From Euwallacea fornicatus (Eukaryota > Arthropoda > Insecta > Coleoptera > Curculionidae), in contig NW_027096067.1 of NCBI RefSeq assembly GCF_040115645.1, positions 124,001 to 188,000 of the forward strand: a stretch of 64,000 nucleotides of DNA. The letters run 5' to 3'. Below the pieces are notes generated by a model that was not told where the DNA came from, did no database searches, and saw only the letters and a list, made by a program, of their open reading frames with translations. Positions 38,369 to 51,291 of the stretch are shown in pieces. Within the stretch, counting starts at the first letter, position 1. Each line of letters begins with the position of its first letter. The translations under genes were made by a program, and so were the position numbers.

Positions 38369-40303
38369 TGTGTTGTGTTATTTTAAAGATCTCGTCGAGC
38401 TGATTAATTTGACACTTTGTTTAACAAATTTGGTCCTAATTTGCCGAAATTATCGAGCTTCAAAGTTTGAAAAGTCACAAAAGTTGTGTGTTTGAGCACA
38501 TAAAGTACTATTTGTCTTGGAAATTCATCAAGATGCAATCATGATGTGTTGTGACATCTTCAAAATCTCGTCGAGCTGATTAATGTGACACTTTGTTTAA
38601 CAAATTTGGTCCTAATTTGCCGAAGTTATCGAGCTTCAAAGTTTGAAAAGTCACAAAAGTTAGGTGTTTGAGCACATAAAGTACTATTTTTCATGGAAAT
38701 TCATCAAGATGCAATCATGATGTGTTGTGACATCTTCAAAATCTCGTCGAGCTGATTAATGTGACACTTTGTTTAACAAATTTGGTCCTAATTTGCCGAA
38801 GTTATCGAGCTTCAAAGTTTGAAAAGTCACAAAAGTTGTGTGTTTGAGCATATAAAGTACTATTTTTCATGGAAATTCATCAAGATGCAATCATGATGTG
38901 TTGTGTTAGTTTAAAGATCTCGTCGAGCTGATTAATTTGACACTTTGTTTAACAAATTTGGTTCTCATTTGCCGAAGTTATCGAGCTTCAAAGTTTGAAA
39001 AGTCATAAAAGTTGTGTGTTTGAGCATATAAAGTACTATTTGTCTTGGAAATTCATCAAGATGCAATCATGATGTGTTGTGACATCTTCAAAATCTCGTC
39101 GAGCTGATTAATGTGACACTTTGTTTAACAAATTTGGTCCTAATTTGCCGAAGTTATCGAGCTTCAAAGTTTGAAAAGTCACAAAAGTTAGGTCTTTGAG
39201 CACATAAAGTACTATTTTTCATGGAAATTCATCAAGATGCAATCATGATGTGTTGTGACATCTTCAAAATCTCGTCGAGCTGATTAATGTGACACTTTGT
39301 TTAACAAATTTGGTCCTAATTTGCCGAAGTTATCGAGCTTCAAAGTTTGAAAAGTCACAAAAGTTAGGTCTTTGAGCACATAAAGTACTATTTTTCATGG
39401 AAATTCATCAAGATGCAATCATGATGTGTTGTGACATCTTCAAAATCTCGTCGAGCTGATTAATGTGACACTTTGTTTAACAAATTTGGTCCTAATTTGC
39501 CGAAGTTATCGAGCTTCAAAGTTTGAAAAGTCACAAAAGTTGTGTGTTTGAGCATATAAAGTACTATTTTTCATGGAAATTCATCAAGATGCAATCATGA
39601 TGTGTTGTGTTATTTTAAAGATCTCGTCGTGCTGATTAATTTGACACTTTGTTTAACAAATTTGGTCCTAATTTGCCGAAGTTATCGAGCTTCAAAGTTT
39701 GAAAAGTCACAAAAGTTGTGTGTTTGAGCATATAAAGTACTATTTTTCATGGAAATTCATCAAGATGCAATCATGATGTGTTGTGTTATTTTAAAGATCT
39801 CGTCGAGCTGATTAATTTGACACTTTGTTTAACAAATTTGGTCCTAATTTGCCGAAATTATCGAGCTTCAAAGTTTGAAAAGTCACAAAAGTTGTGTGTT
39901 TGAGCACATAAAGTACTATTTGTCTTGGAAATTCATCAAGATGCAATCATGATGTGTTGTGTCATTTTAAAGGACTCTTCGAGCTGCTTAATGTGACACT
40001 TTTTTAACAAATTTGGTCCTAATTTGCCGAAGTTATCGAGCTTCAAAGTTTGAAAAGTCACAAAAGTTGGGTGTTTGAGCACATAAAGTACTATTTTTCA
40101 TGGAAATTCATCAAGATGCAATCATGAAGTGTTGTGTTATTTTATAGATCTCGTCGAGCTGATTAATTTGACACTTTGTTTAACAAATTTGGTCCTAATT
40201 TGCCGAAGTTATCGAGCTTCAAAGTTTGAAAAGTCACAAAAGTTGTGTGTTTGAGCATATAAAGTACTATTTTTCATGGAAATTCATCAAGATGCAATCA
40301 TGA
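38369..40303 (+). repeat. 11-monomer tandem block, copy 1 (1935 bp)
   Basis: Repeats directly at 40304-42238. Markers shared at an offset of 1935 bp (11 x 176 minus 1): TTAGGTCTTTGAG twice in succession (39188 and 39364 against 41123 and 41299), GCCGAAATTATCG, GAGCTGCTTAATG (39981/41916), the 1-bp deletion (39998/41933) and ATTTTATAGATC (40139/42074). Confidence 0.9.
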
Positions 40304-42238
40304 TGTGTTGTGTTATTTTAAAGATCTCGTCGAGCTGATTAATTTGACACTTTGTTTAACAAATTTGGTCCTAATTTGCCGAAATTATCGAGCTTCAAAG
40401 TTTGAAAAGTCACAAAAGTTGTGTGTTTGAGCACATAAAGTACTATTTGTCTTGGAAATTCATCAAGATGCAATCATGATGTGTTGTGACATCTTCAAAA
40501 TCTCGTCGAGCTGATTAATGTGACACTTTGTTTAACAAATTTGGTCCTAATTTGCCGAAGTTATCGAGCTTCAAAGTTTGAAAAGTCACAAAAGTTAGGT
40601 GTTTGAGCACATAAAGTACTATTTTTCATGGAAATTCATCAAGATGCAATCATGATGTGTTGTGACATCTTCAAAATCTCTTCGAGCTGATTAATGTGAC
40701 ACTTTGTTTAACAAATTTGGTCCTAATTTGCCGAAGTTATCGAGCTTCAAAGTTTGAAAAGTCACAAAAGTTGTGTGTTTGAGCATATAAAGTACTATTT
40801 TTCATGGAAATTCATCAAGATGCAATCATGATGTGTTGTGTTAGTTTAAAGATCTCGTCGAGCTGATTAATTTGACACTTTGTTTAACAAATTTGGTTCT
40901 CATTTGCCGAAGTTATCGAGCTTCAAAGTTTGAAAAGTCATAAAAGTTGTGTGTTTGAGCATATAAAGTACTATTTGTCTTGGAAATTCATCAAGATGCA
41001 ATCATGATGTGTTGTGACATCTTCAAAATCTCGTCGAGCTGATTAATGTGACACTTTGTTTAACAAATTTGGTCCTAATTTGCCGAAGTTATCGAGCTTC
41101 AAAGTTTGAAAAGTCACAAAAGTTAGGTCTTTGAGCACATAAAGTACTATTTTTCATGGAAATTCATCAAGATGCAATCATGATGTGTTGTGACATCTTC
41201 AAAATCTCGTCGAGCTGATTAATGTGACACTTTGTTTAACAAATTTGGTCCTAATTTGCCGAAGTTATCGAGCTTCAAAGTTTGAAAAGTCACAAAAGTT
41301 AGGTCTTTGAGCACATAAAGTACTATTTTTCATGGAAATTCATCAAGATGCAATCATGATGTGTTGTGACATCTTCAAAATCTCGTCGAGCTGATTAATG
41401 TGACACTTTGTTTAACAAATTTGGTCCTAATTTGCCGAAGTTATCGAGCTTCAAAGTTTGAAAAGTCACAAAAGTTGTGTGTTTGAGCATATAAAGTACT
41501 ATTTTTCATGGAAATTCATCAAGATGCAATCATGATGTGTTGTGTTATTTTAAAGATCTCGTCGTGCTGATTAATTTGACACTTTGTTTAACAAATTTGG
41601 TCCTAATTTGCCGAAGTTATCGAGCTTCAAAGTTTGAAAAGTCACAAAAGTTGTGTGTTTGAGCATATAAAGTACTATTTTTCATGGAAATTCATCAAGA
41701 TGCAATCATGATGTGTTGTGTTATTTTAAAGATCTCGTCGAGCTGATTAATTTGACACTTTGTTTAACAAATTTGGTCCTAATTTGCCGAAATTATCGAG
41801 CTTCAAAGTTTGAAAAGTCACAAAAGTTGTGTGTTTGAGCACATAAAGTACTATTTGTCTTGGAAATTCATCAAGATGCAATCATGATGTGTTGTGTCAT
41901 TTTAAAGGACTCTTCGAGCTGCTTAATGTGACACTTTTTTAACAAATTTGGTCCTAATTTGCCGAAGTTATCGAGCTTCAAAGTTTGAAAAGTCACAAAA
42001 GTTGGGTGTTTGAGCACATAAAGTACTATTTTTCATGGAAATTCATCAAGATGCAATCATGAAGTGTTGTGTTATTTTATAGATCTCGTCGAGCTGATTA
42101 ATTTGACACTTTGTTTAACAAATTTGGTCCTAATTTGCCGAAGTTATCGAGCTTCAAAGTTTGAAAAGTCACAAAAGTTGTGTGTTTGAGCATATAAAGT
42201 ACTATTTTTCATGGAAATTCATCAAGATGCAATCATGA
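40304..42238 (+). repeat. 11-monomer tandem block, copy 2 (1935 bp)
   Basis: Second copy of 38369-40303. One difference was seen by eye: AATCTCTTCGAG near 40677 against AATCTCGTCGAG near 38742. It ends where TGTTAGTTTAAAG (about 42245) faces TGTTATTTTAAAG (about 40310). Its right end overlaps the start of the 19-monomer block. Its last part, 41742-42528, also matches 58109-58895 at 16367 bp (93 x 176 minus 1). Confidence 0.9.
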
Positions 42239-45200
42239 TGTGTTGTGTTAGTTTAAAGATCTCGTCGAGCTGATTAATTTGACACTTTGTTTAACAAATT
42301 TGGTTCTCATTTGCCGAAGTTATCGAGCTTCAAAGTTTGAAAAGTCATAAAAGTTGTGTGTTTGAGCATATAAAGTACTATTTGTCTTGGATATTCATCA
42401 AGATGCAATCATGATGTGTTGTGACATCTTCAAAATCTCGTCGAGCTGATTAATGTGACACTTTGTTTAACAAATTTGGTCCTAATTTGCCGAAGTTATC
42501 GAGCTTCAAAGTTTGAAAAGTCACAAAAGTTGTGTGTTTGAGCACATAAAGTACTATTTTTCATGGAAATTCATCAAGATGCAATCATGATGTGTTGTGT
42601 TATTTTAAAGATCTCGTCGTGCTGATTAATTTGACACTTTGTTTAACAAATTTGGTCCTAATTTCCCGAAGTTATCGAGCTTCAAAGTTTGAAAAGTCAC
42701 AAAAGTTGGGTGTTTGAGCACATAAAGTACTATTTGTTTTGGAAATTCAACAAGATGCAATCATGATGTGTTGTGTCATTTTAAAGATCTCGTCGAGCTG
42801 ATTAATTTGACACTTTGTTTAACAAATTTGGGTCTCATTTGCCGAAGTTATCGATCTACAAAGTGTGAAAAGTCACAAAAGTTTTGTGTTTGAGCACATA
42901 AAGTACTATTTGTCTTGGAAATTCATCAAGATGCAATCATGATGTGTTGTGTCATTTTAAAGATCTCGTCGAGCTGATTAATTTGACACTTTGTTTAACA
43001 AATTTGGTCCTAATTTGCCGAAGTTGTCGAGCTTCAAAGTTTGAAAAGTCACAAAAGTTGGGTGTTTGAGCACATAAAGTACTATTTGTCTTGGAAATTC
43101 ATCAAGATGCAATCATGATGTGTTATGTCATTTTAAAGATCTCGTCGAGCTGATTAATTTGACACTTTGTTTAACAAATTTGGTCCTAATTTGCCGAAGT
43201 TATCGAGCTTCAAAGTTTGAAAAGTCACAAAAGTTGGGTATTTGAGCGCATAAAGTACTATTTGTCTTGGAAATTCAACAAGATGCAATCATGATGTGTT
43301 GTGTCATTTTAAAGATCTCGTCGAGCTGATTAATTTGACACTTTGTTTAACAAATTTGGTCCTAATTTGCCGAAGTTATCGAGCTTCAAAGTTTGAAAAG
43401 TCACAAAAGTTGTGTGTTTGAGCACATAAAGTACTATTTGTCTTGGAAATTCATCAAGATGCAATCATGATGTGTTGTGTCATTTTAAAGGACTCTTCGA
43501 GCTGATTAATTTGACACTTTGTTTAACAAATTTGGTTCTCATTTGCCGAAGTTATCGAGCTTCAAAGTTTGAAAAGTCATAAAAGTTGTGTGTTTGAGCA
43601 TATAAAGTACTATTTGTCTTGGAAATTCATCAAGATGCAATCATGATGTGTTGTGACATCTTCAAAATCTCGTCGAGCTGATTAATGTGACACTTTGTTT
43701 AACAAATTTGGTCCTAATTTGCCGAAGTTATCGAGCTTCAAAGTTTGAAAAGTCACAAAAGTTGTGTGTTTGAGCACATAAAGTACTATTTGTCTTGGAA
43801 ATTCATCAAGATGCAATCATGATGTGTTGTGACATCTTCAAAATCTCGTCGAGCTGATTAATGTGACACTTTGTTTAACAAATTTGGTTCTCATTTGCCG
43901 AAGTTATCGAGCTTCAAAGTTTGAAAAGTCATAAAAGTTGTGTGTTTGAGCATATAAAGTACTATTTGTCTTGGAAATTCATCAAGATGCAATCATGATG
44001 TGTTGCGACATCTTCAAAATCTCGTCGAGCTGATTAATGTGACACTTTGTTTAACAAATTTGTTTCTCATTTGCAGAAGTTATCGAGCTTCAAAGTTTGA
44101 AAAGTCATAAAAGTTGTGTGTTTGAGCATATAAAGTACTATTTGTCTTGGAAATTCATCAAGATGCAATCATGATGTGTTGTGACATCTTCAAAATCTCG
44201 TCGAGCTGATTAATGTGACACTTTGTTTAACAAATTTGGTCCTAATTTGCCGAAGTTATCGATCTACAAAGTGTGAAAAGTCACAAAAGTTTTGTGTTTG
44301 AGCACATAAAGTACTATTTGTCTTGGAAATTCATCAAGATGCAATCATGATGTGTTGCGAAATCTTCAAAATCTCGTCGAGCTGATTAATGTGACACTTT
44401 GTTTAACAAATTTGTTTCTCATTTGCAGAAGTTATCGAGCTTCAAAGTTTGAAAAGTCATAAAAGTTGTGTGTTTGAGCATATAAAGTACTATTTGTCTT
44501 GGAAATTCATCAAGATGCAATCATGATGTGTTGTGACATCTTCAAAATCTCGTCGAGCTGATTAATGTGACACTTTGTTTAACAAATTTGGTCCTAATTT
44601 GCCGAAGTTATCGAGCTTCAAAGTTTGAAAAGTCACAAAAGTTGGGTGTTTGAGCACATAAAGTACTATTTTTCATGGAAATTCATCAAGATGCAATCAT
44701 GAAGTGTTGTGTTATTTTAAAGATCTCGTCGAGCTGATTAATTTGACACTTTGTTTAACAAATTTGGTCCTAATTTGCCGAAGTTATCGAGCTTCAAAGT
44801 TTGAAAAGTCATAAAAGTTGTGTGTTTGAGCATATAAAGTACTATTTGTCTTGGAAATTCATCAAGATGCAATCATGATGTGTTGTGACATCTTCAAAAT
44901 CTCGTCGAGCTGATTAATGTGACACTTTGTTTAACAAATTTGGTCCTAATTTGCCGAAGTTATCGAGCTTCAAAGTTTGAAAAGTCACAAAAGTTAGGTG
45001 TTTGAGCACATAAAGTACTATTTTTCATGGAAATTCATCAAGATGCAATCATGATGTGTTGTGACATCTTCAAAATCTCGTCGAGCTGATTAATGTGACA
45101 CTTTGTTTAACAAATTTGGTCCTAATTTCCCGAAGTTATCGAGCTTCAAAGTTTGAAAAGTCACAAAAGTTGGGTGTTTGAGCACATAAAGTACTATTTG

Positions 45201-45393
45201 TTTTGGAAATTCAACAAGATGCAATCATGATGTGTTGTGTCATTTTAAAGATCTCGTCGAGCTGATTAATTTGACACTTTGTTTAACAAATTTGGGTCTC
45301 ATTTGCCGAAGTTATCGATCTACAAAGTGTGAAAAGTCACAAAAGTTTTGTGTTTGAGCACATAAAGTACTATTTGTCTTGGAAATTCATCAA
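42050..45393 (+). repeat. 19-monomer tandem block, copy 1 (3344 bp)
   Basis: Repeats directly at 45394-48737 at exactly 3344 bp (19 x 176). Rare markers shared: ATTTTATAGATC (42074/45418), TTGGATATTCATC (42387/45731), GGGTATTTGAGCGCAT (43236/46580), TTGCGAAATCTTC (44356/47700) and TTTCCCGAAG (45126/48470). I saw no difference between the copies at the markers checked. It contains an M1-M2-M3 cassette and a second M1-M2 pair 14 monomers later. Confidence 0.92.
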
Positions 45394-48300
45394 GATGCAA
45401 TCATGAAGTGTTGTGTTATTTTATAGATCTCGTCGAGCTGATTAATTTGACACTTTGTTTAACAAATTTGGTCCTAATTTGCCGAAGTTATCGAGCTTCA
45501 AAGTTTGAAAAGTCACAAAAGTTGTGTGTTTGAGCATATAAAGTACTATTTTTCATGGAAATTCATCAAGATGCAATCATGATGTGTTGTGTTAGTTTAA
45601 AGATCTCGTCGAGCTGATTAATTTGACACTTTGTTTAACAAATTTGGTTCTCATTTGCCGAAGTTATCGAGCTTCAAAGTTTGAAAAGTCATAAAAGTTG
45701 TGTGTTTGAGCATATAAAGTACTATTTGTCTTGGATATTCATCAAGATGCAATCATGATGTGTTGTGACATCTTCAAAATCTCGTCGAGCTGATTAATGT
45801 GACACTTTGTTTAACAAATTTGGTCCTAATTTGCCGAAGTTATCGAGCTTCAAAGTTTGAAAAGTCACAAAAGTTGTGTGTTTGAGCACATAAAGTACTA
45901 TTTTTCATGGAAATTCATCAAGATGCAATCATGATGTGTTGTGTTATTTTAAAGATCTCGTCGTGCTGATTAATTTGACACTTTGTTTAACAAATTTGGT
46001 CCTAATTTCCCGAAGTTATCGAGCTTCAAAGTTTGAAAAGTCACAAAAGTTGGGTGTTTGAGCACATAAAGTACTATTTGTTTTGGAAATTCAACAAGAT
46101 GCAATCATGATGTGTTGTGTCATTTTAAAGATCTCGTCGAGCTGATTAATTTGACACTTTGTTTAACAAATTTGGGTCTCATTTGCCGAAGTTATCGATC
46201 TACAAAGTGTGAAAAGTCACAAAAGTTTTGTGTTTGAGCACATAAAGTACTATTTGTCTTGGAAATTCATCAAGATGCAATCATGATGTGTTGTGTCATT
46301 TTAAAGATCTCGTCGAGCTGATTAATTTGACACTTTGTTTAACAAATTTGGTCCTAATTTGCCGAAGTTGTCGAGCTTCAAAGTTTGAAAAGTCACAAAA
46401 GTTGGGTGTTTGAGCACATAAAGTACTATTTGTCTTGGAAATTCATCAAGATGCAATCATGATGTGTTATGTCATTTTAAAGATCTCGTCGAGCTGATTA
46501 ATTTGACACTTTGTTTAACAAATTTGGTCCTAATTTGCCGAAGTTATCGAGCTTCAAAGTTTGAAAAGTCACAAAAGTTGGGTATTTGAGCGCATAAAGT
46601 ACTATTTGTCTTGGAAATTCAACAAGATGCAATCATGATGTGTTGTGTCATTTTAAAGATCTCGTCGAGCTGATTAATTTGACACTTTGTTTAACAAATT
46701 TGGTCCTAATTTGCCGAAGTTATCGAGCTTCAAAGTTTGAAAAGTCACAAAAGTTGTGTGTTTGAGCACATAAAGTACTATTTGTCTTGGAAATTCATCA
46801 AGATGCAATCATGATGTGTTGTGTCATTTTAAAGGACTCTTCGAGCTGATTAATTTGACACTTTGTTTAACAAATTTGGTTCTCATTTGCCGAAGTTATC
46901 GAGCTTCAAAGTTTGAAAAGTCATAAAAGTTGTGTGTTTGAGCATATAAAGTACTATTTGTCTTGGAAATTCATCAAGATGCAATCATGATGTGTTGTGA
47001 CATCTTCAAAATCTCGTCGAGCTGATTAATGTGACACTTTGTTTAACAAATTTGGTCCTAATTTGCCGAAGTTATCGAGCTTCAAAGTTTGAAAAGTCAC
47101 AAAAGTTGTGTGTTTGAGCACATAAAGTACTATTTGTCTTGGAAATTCATCAAGATGCAATCATGATGTGTTGTGACATCTTCAAAATCTCGTCGAGCTG
47201 ATTAATGTGACACTTTGTTTAACAAATTTGGTTCTCATTTGCCGAAGTTATCGAGCTTCAAAGTTTGAAAAGTCATAAAAGTTGTGTGTTTGAGCATATA
47301 AAGTACTATTTGTCTTGGAAATTCATCAAGATGCAATCATGATGTGTTGCGACATCTTCAAAATCTCGTCGAGCTGATTAATGTGACACTTTGTTTAACA
47401 AATTTGTTTCTCATTTGCAGAAGTTATCGAGCTTCAAAGTTTGAAAAGTCATAAAAGTTGTGTGTTTGAGCATATAAAGTACTATTTGTCTTGGAAATTC
47501 ATCAAGATGCAATCATGATGTGTTGTGACATCTTCAAAATCTCGTCGAGCTGATTAATGTGACACTTTGTTTAACAAATTTGGTCCTAATTTGCCGAAGT
47601 TATCGATCTACAAAGTGTGAAAAGTCACAAAAGTTTTGTGTTTGAGCACATAAAGTACTATTTGTCTTGGAAATTCATCAAGATGCAATCATGATGTGTT
47701 GCGAAATCTTCAAAATCTCGTCGAGCTGATTAATGTGACACTTTGTTTAACAAATTTGTTTCTCATTTGCAGAAGTTATCGAGCTTCAAAGTTTGAAAAG
47801 TCATAAAAGTTGTGTGTTTGAGCATATAAAGTACTATTTGTCTTGGAAATTCATCAAGATGCAATCATGATGTGTTGTGACATCTTCAAAATCTCGTCGA
47901 GCTGATTAATGTGACACTTTGTTTAACAAATTTGGTCCTAATTTGCCGAAGTTATCGAGCTTCAAAGTTTGAAAAGTCACAAAAGTTGGGTGTTTGAGCA
48001 CATAAAGTACTATTTTTCATGGAAATTCATCAAGATGCAATCATGAAGTGTTGTGTTATTTTAAAGATCTCGTCGAGCTGATTAATTTGACACTTTGTTT
48101 AACAAATTTGGTCCTAATTTGCCGAAGTTATCGAGCTTCAAAGTTTGAAAAGTCATAAAAGTTGTGTGTTTGAGCATATAAAGTACTATTTGTCTTGGAA
48201 ATTCATCAAGATGCAATCATGATGTGTTGTGACATCTTCAAAATCTCGTCGAGCTGATTAATGTGACACTTTGTTTAACAAATTTGGTCCTAATTTGCCG

Positions 48301-48737
48301 AAGTTATCGAGCTTCAAAGTTTGAAAAGTCACAAAAGTTAGGTGTTTGAGCACATAAAGTACTATTTTTCATGGAAATTCATCAAGATGCAATCATGATG
48401 TGTTGTGACATCTTCAAAATCTCGTCGAGCTGATTAATGTGACACTTTGTTTAACAAATTTGGTCCTAATTTCCCGAAGTTATCGAGCTTCAAAGTTTGA
48501 AAAGTCACAAAAGTTGGGTGTTTGAGCACATAAAGTACTATTTGTTTTGGAAATTCAACAAGATGCAATCATGATGTGTTGTGTCATTTTAAAGATCTCG
48601 TCGAGCTGATTAATTTGACACTTTGTTTAACAAATTTGGGTCTCATTTGCCGAAGTTATCGATCTACAAAGTGTGAAAAGTCACAAAAGTTTTGTGTTTG
48701 AGCACATAAAGTACTATTTGTCTTGGAAATTCATCAA
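45394..48737 (+). repeat. 19-monomer tandem block, copy 2 (3344 bp)
   Basis: Second copy of 42050-45393. The period ends near 48757, where GATGTGTTGTGTCATTTTAAAG replaces GAAGTGTTGTGTTATTTTATAG. Part of this copy together with the following sequence (47526-49561) matches 52806-54841 at exactly 5280 bp (30 x 176). The differences seen there were AAAAGTTGGG/AAAATTTGGG (about 47980/53260) and CACATAAAG/CACATGAAG (about 49056/54336). Confidence 0.92.
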
Positions 48738-49179
48738 GATGCAATCATGATGTGTTGTGTCATTTTAAAGATCTCGTCGAGCTGATTAATTTGACACTTT
48801 GTTTAACAAATTTGGTCCTAATTTGCCGAAGTTGTCGAGCTTCAAAGTTTGAAAAGTCACAAAAGTTGGGTGTTTGAGCACATAAAGTACTATTTGTCTT
48901 GGAAATTCATCAAGATGCAATCATGATGTGTTATGTCATTTTAAAGATCTCGTCGAGCTGATTAATTTGACACTTTGTTTAACAAATTTGGTCCTAATTT
49001 GCCGAAGTTATCGAGCTTCAAAGTTTGAAAAGTCACAAAAGTTGTGTGTTTGAGCACATAAAGTACTATTTTTCATGGAAATTCATCAAGATGCAATCAT
49101 GATGTGTTGTGTTATTTTAAAGATCTCGTCGTGCTGATTAATTTGACACTTTGTTTAACAAATTTGGTCCTAATTTCCC

Positions 49180-51291
49180 GAAGTTATCGAGCTTCAAAGT
49201 TTGAAAAGTCACAAAAGTTGGGTGTTTGAGCACATAAAGTACTATTTGTTTTGGAAATTCAACAAGATGCAATCATGATGTGTTGTGTCATTTTAAAGAT
49301 CTCGTCGAGCTGATTAATTTGACACTTTGTTTAACAAATTTGGGTCTCATTTGCCGAAGTTATCGATCTACAAAGTGTGAAAAGTCACAAAAGTTTTGTG
49401 TTTGAGCACATAAAGTACTATTTGTCTTGGAAATTCATCAAGATGCAATCATGATGTGTTGTGTCATTTTAAAGATCTCGTCGAGCTGATTAATTTGACA
49501 CTTTGTTTAACAAATTTGGTCCTAATTTGCCGAAGTTGTCGAGCTTCAAAGTTTGAAAAGTCATAAAAGTTGTGTGTTTGAGCATATAAAGTACTATTTG
49601 TCTTGGAAATTCATCAAGATGCAATCATGATGTGTTGCGACATCTTCAAAATCTCGTCGAGCTGATTAATGTGACACTTTGTTTAACAAATTTGTTTCTC
49701 ATTTGCAGAAGTTATCGAGCTTCAAAGTTTGAAAAGTCATAAAAGTTGTGTGTTTGAGCATATAAAGTACTATTTGTCTTGGAAATTCATCAAGATGCAA
49801 TCATGATGTGTTGTGACATCTTCAAAATCTCGTCGAGCTGATTAATGTGACACTTTGTTTAACAAATTTGGTCCTAATTTGCCGAAGTTATCGAGCTTCA
49901 AAGTTTGAAAAGTCACAAAAGTTGGGTGTTTGAGCACATAAAGTACTATTTTTCATGGAAATTCATCAAGATGCAATCATGAAGTGTTGTGTTATTTTAA
50001 AGATCTCGTCGAGCTGATTAATTTGACACTTTGTTTAACAAATTTGGTCCTAATTTGCCGAAGTTATCGAGCTTCAAAGTTTGAAAAGTCATAAAAGTTG
50101 TGTGTTTGAGCATATAAAGTACTATTTGTCTTGGAAATTCATCAAGATGCAATCATGATGTGTTGTGACATCTTCAAAATCTCGTCGAGCTGATTAATGT
50201 GACACTTTGTTTAACAAATTTGGTCCTAATTTGCCGAAGTTATCGAGCTTCAAAGTTTGAAAAGTCACAAAAGTTAGGTGTTTGAGCACATAAAGTACTA
50301 TTTTTCATGGAAATTCATCAAGATGCAATCATGATGTGTTGTGACATCTTCAAAATCTCGTCGAGCTGATTAATGTGACACTTTGTTTAACAAATTTGGT
50401 CCTAATTTCCCGAAGTTATCGAGCTTCAAAGTTTGAAAAGTCACAAAAGTTGGGTGTTTGAGCACATAAAGTACTATTTGTTTTGGAAATTCAACAAGAT
50501 GCAATCATGATGTGTTGTGTCATTTTAAAGATCTCGTCGAGCTGATTAATTTGACACTTTGTTTAACAAATTTGGGTCTCATTTGCCGAAGTTATCGATC
50601 TACAAAGTGTGAAAAGTCACAAAAGTTTTGTGTTTGAGCACATAAAGTACTATTTGTCTTGGAAATTCATCAAGATGCAATCATGATGTGTTGTGTCATT
50701 TTAAAGATCTCGTCGAGCTGATTAATGTGACATTTTGTTTAACAAATTTGGTCCTAATTTGCCGAAGTTATCGATCTACAAAGTGTGAAAAGTCACAAAA
50801 GTTTTGTGTTTGAGCACATAAAGTACTATTTGTCTTGGAAATTCATCAAGATGCAATCATGATGTGTTGCGAAATCTTCAAAATCTCGTCGAGCTGATTA
50901 ATGTGACACTTTGTTTAACAAATTTGTTTCTCATTTGCAGAAGTTATCGAGCTTCAAAGTTTGAAAAGTCATAAAAGTTGTGTGTTTGAGCATATAAAGT
51001 ACTATTTGTCTTGGAAATTCATCAAGATGCAATCATGATGTGTTGTGACATCTTCAAAATCTCGTCGAGCTGATTAATGTGACACTTTGTTTAACAAATT
51101 TGGTCCTAATTTGCCGAAGTTATCGAGCTTCAAAGTTTGAAAAGTCACAAAATTTGGGTGTTTGAGCACATAAAGTACTATTTTTCATGGAAATTCATCA
51201 AGATGCAATCATGAAGTGTTGTGTTATTTTAAAGATCTCGTCGAGCTGATTAATTTGACACTTTGTTTAACAAATTTGGTCCTAATTTGCC
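49180..51291 (+). repeat. 12-monomer tandem block, copy 1 (2112 bp)
   Basis: Repeats directly at 51292-53403 at exactly 2112 bp (12 x 176). Markers shared: M1 tail TTTGTTTTGG (49248/51360), GTTGTCGAG + GTCATAAAAG (49560/51672), GTTAGGTG and AAAATTTGGG (51150/53262). A private TGACATTTTG at about 50728 faces TGACACTTTG at about 52840. The left end is set by TTTCCCGAAG here against TTTGCCGAAG at 51290. Confidence 0.9.
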
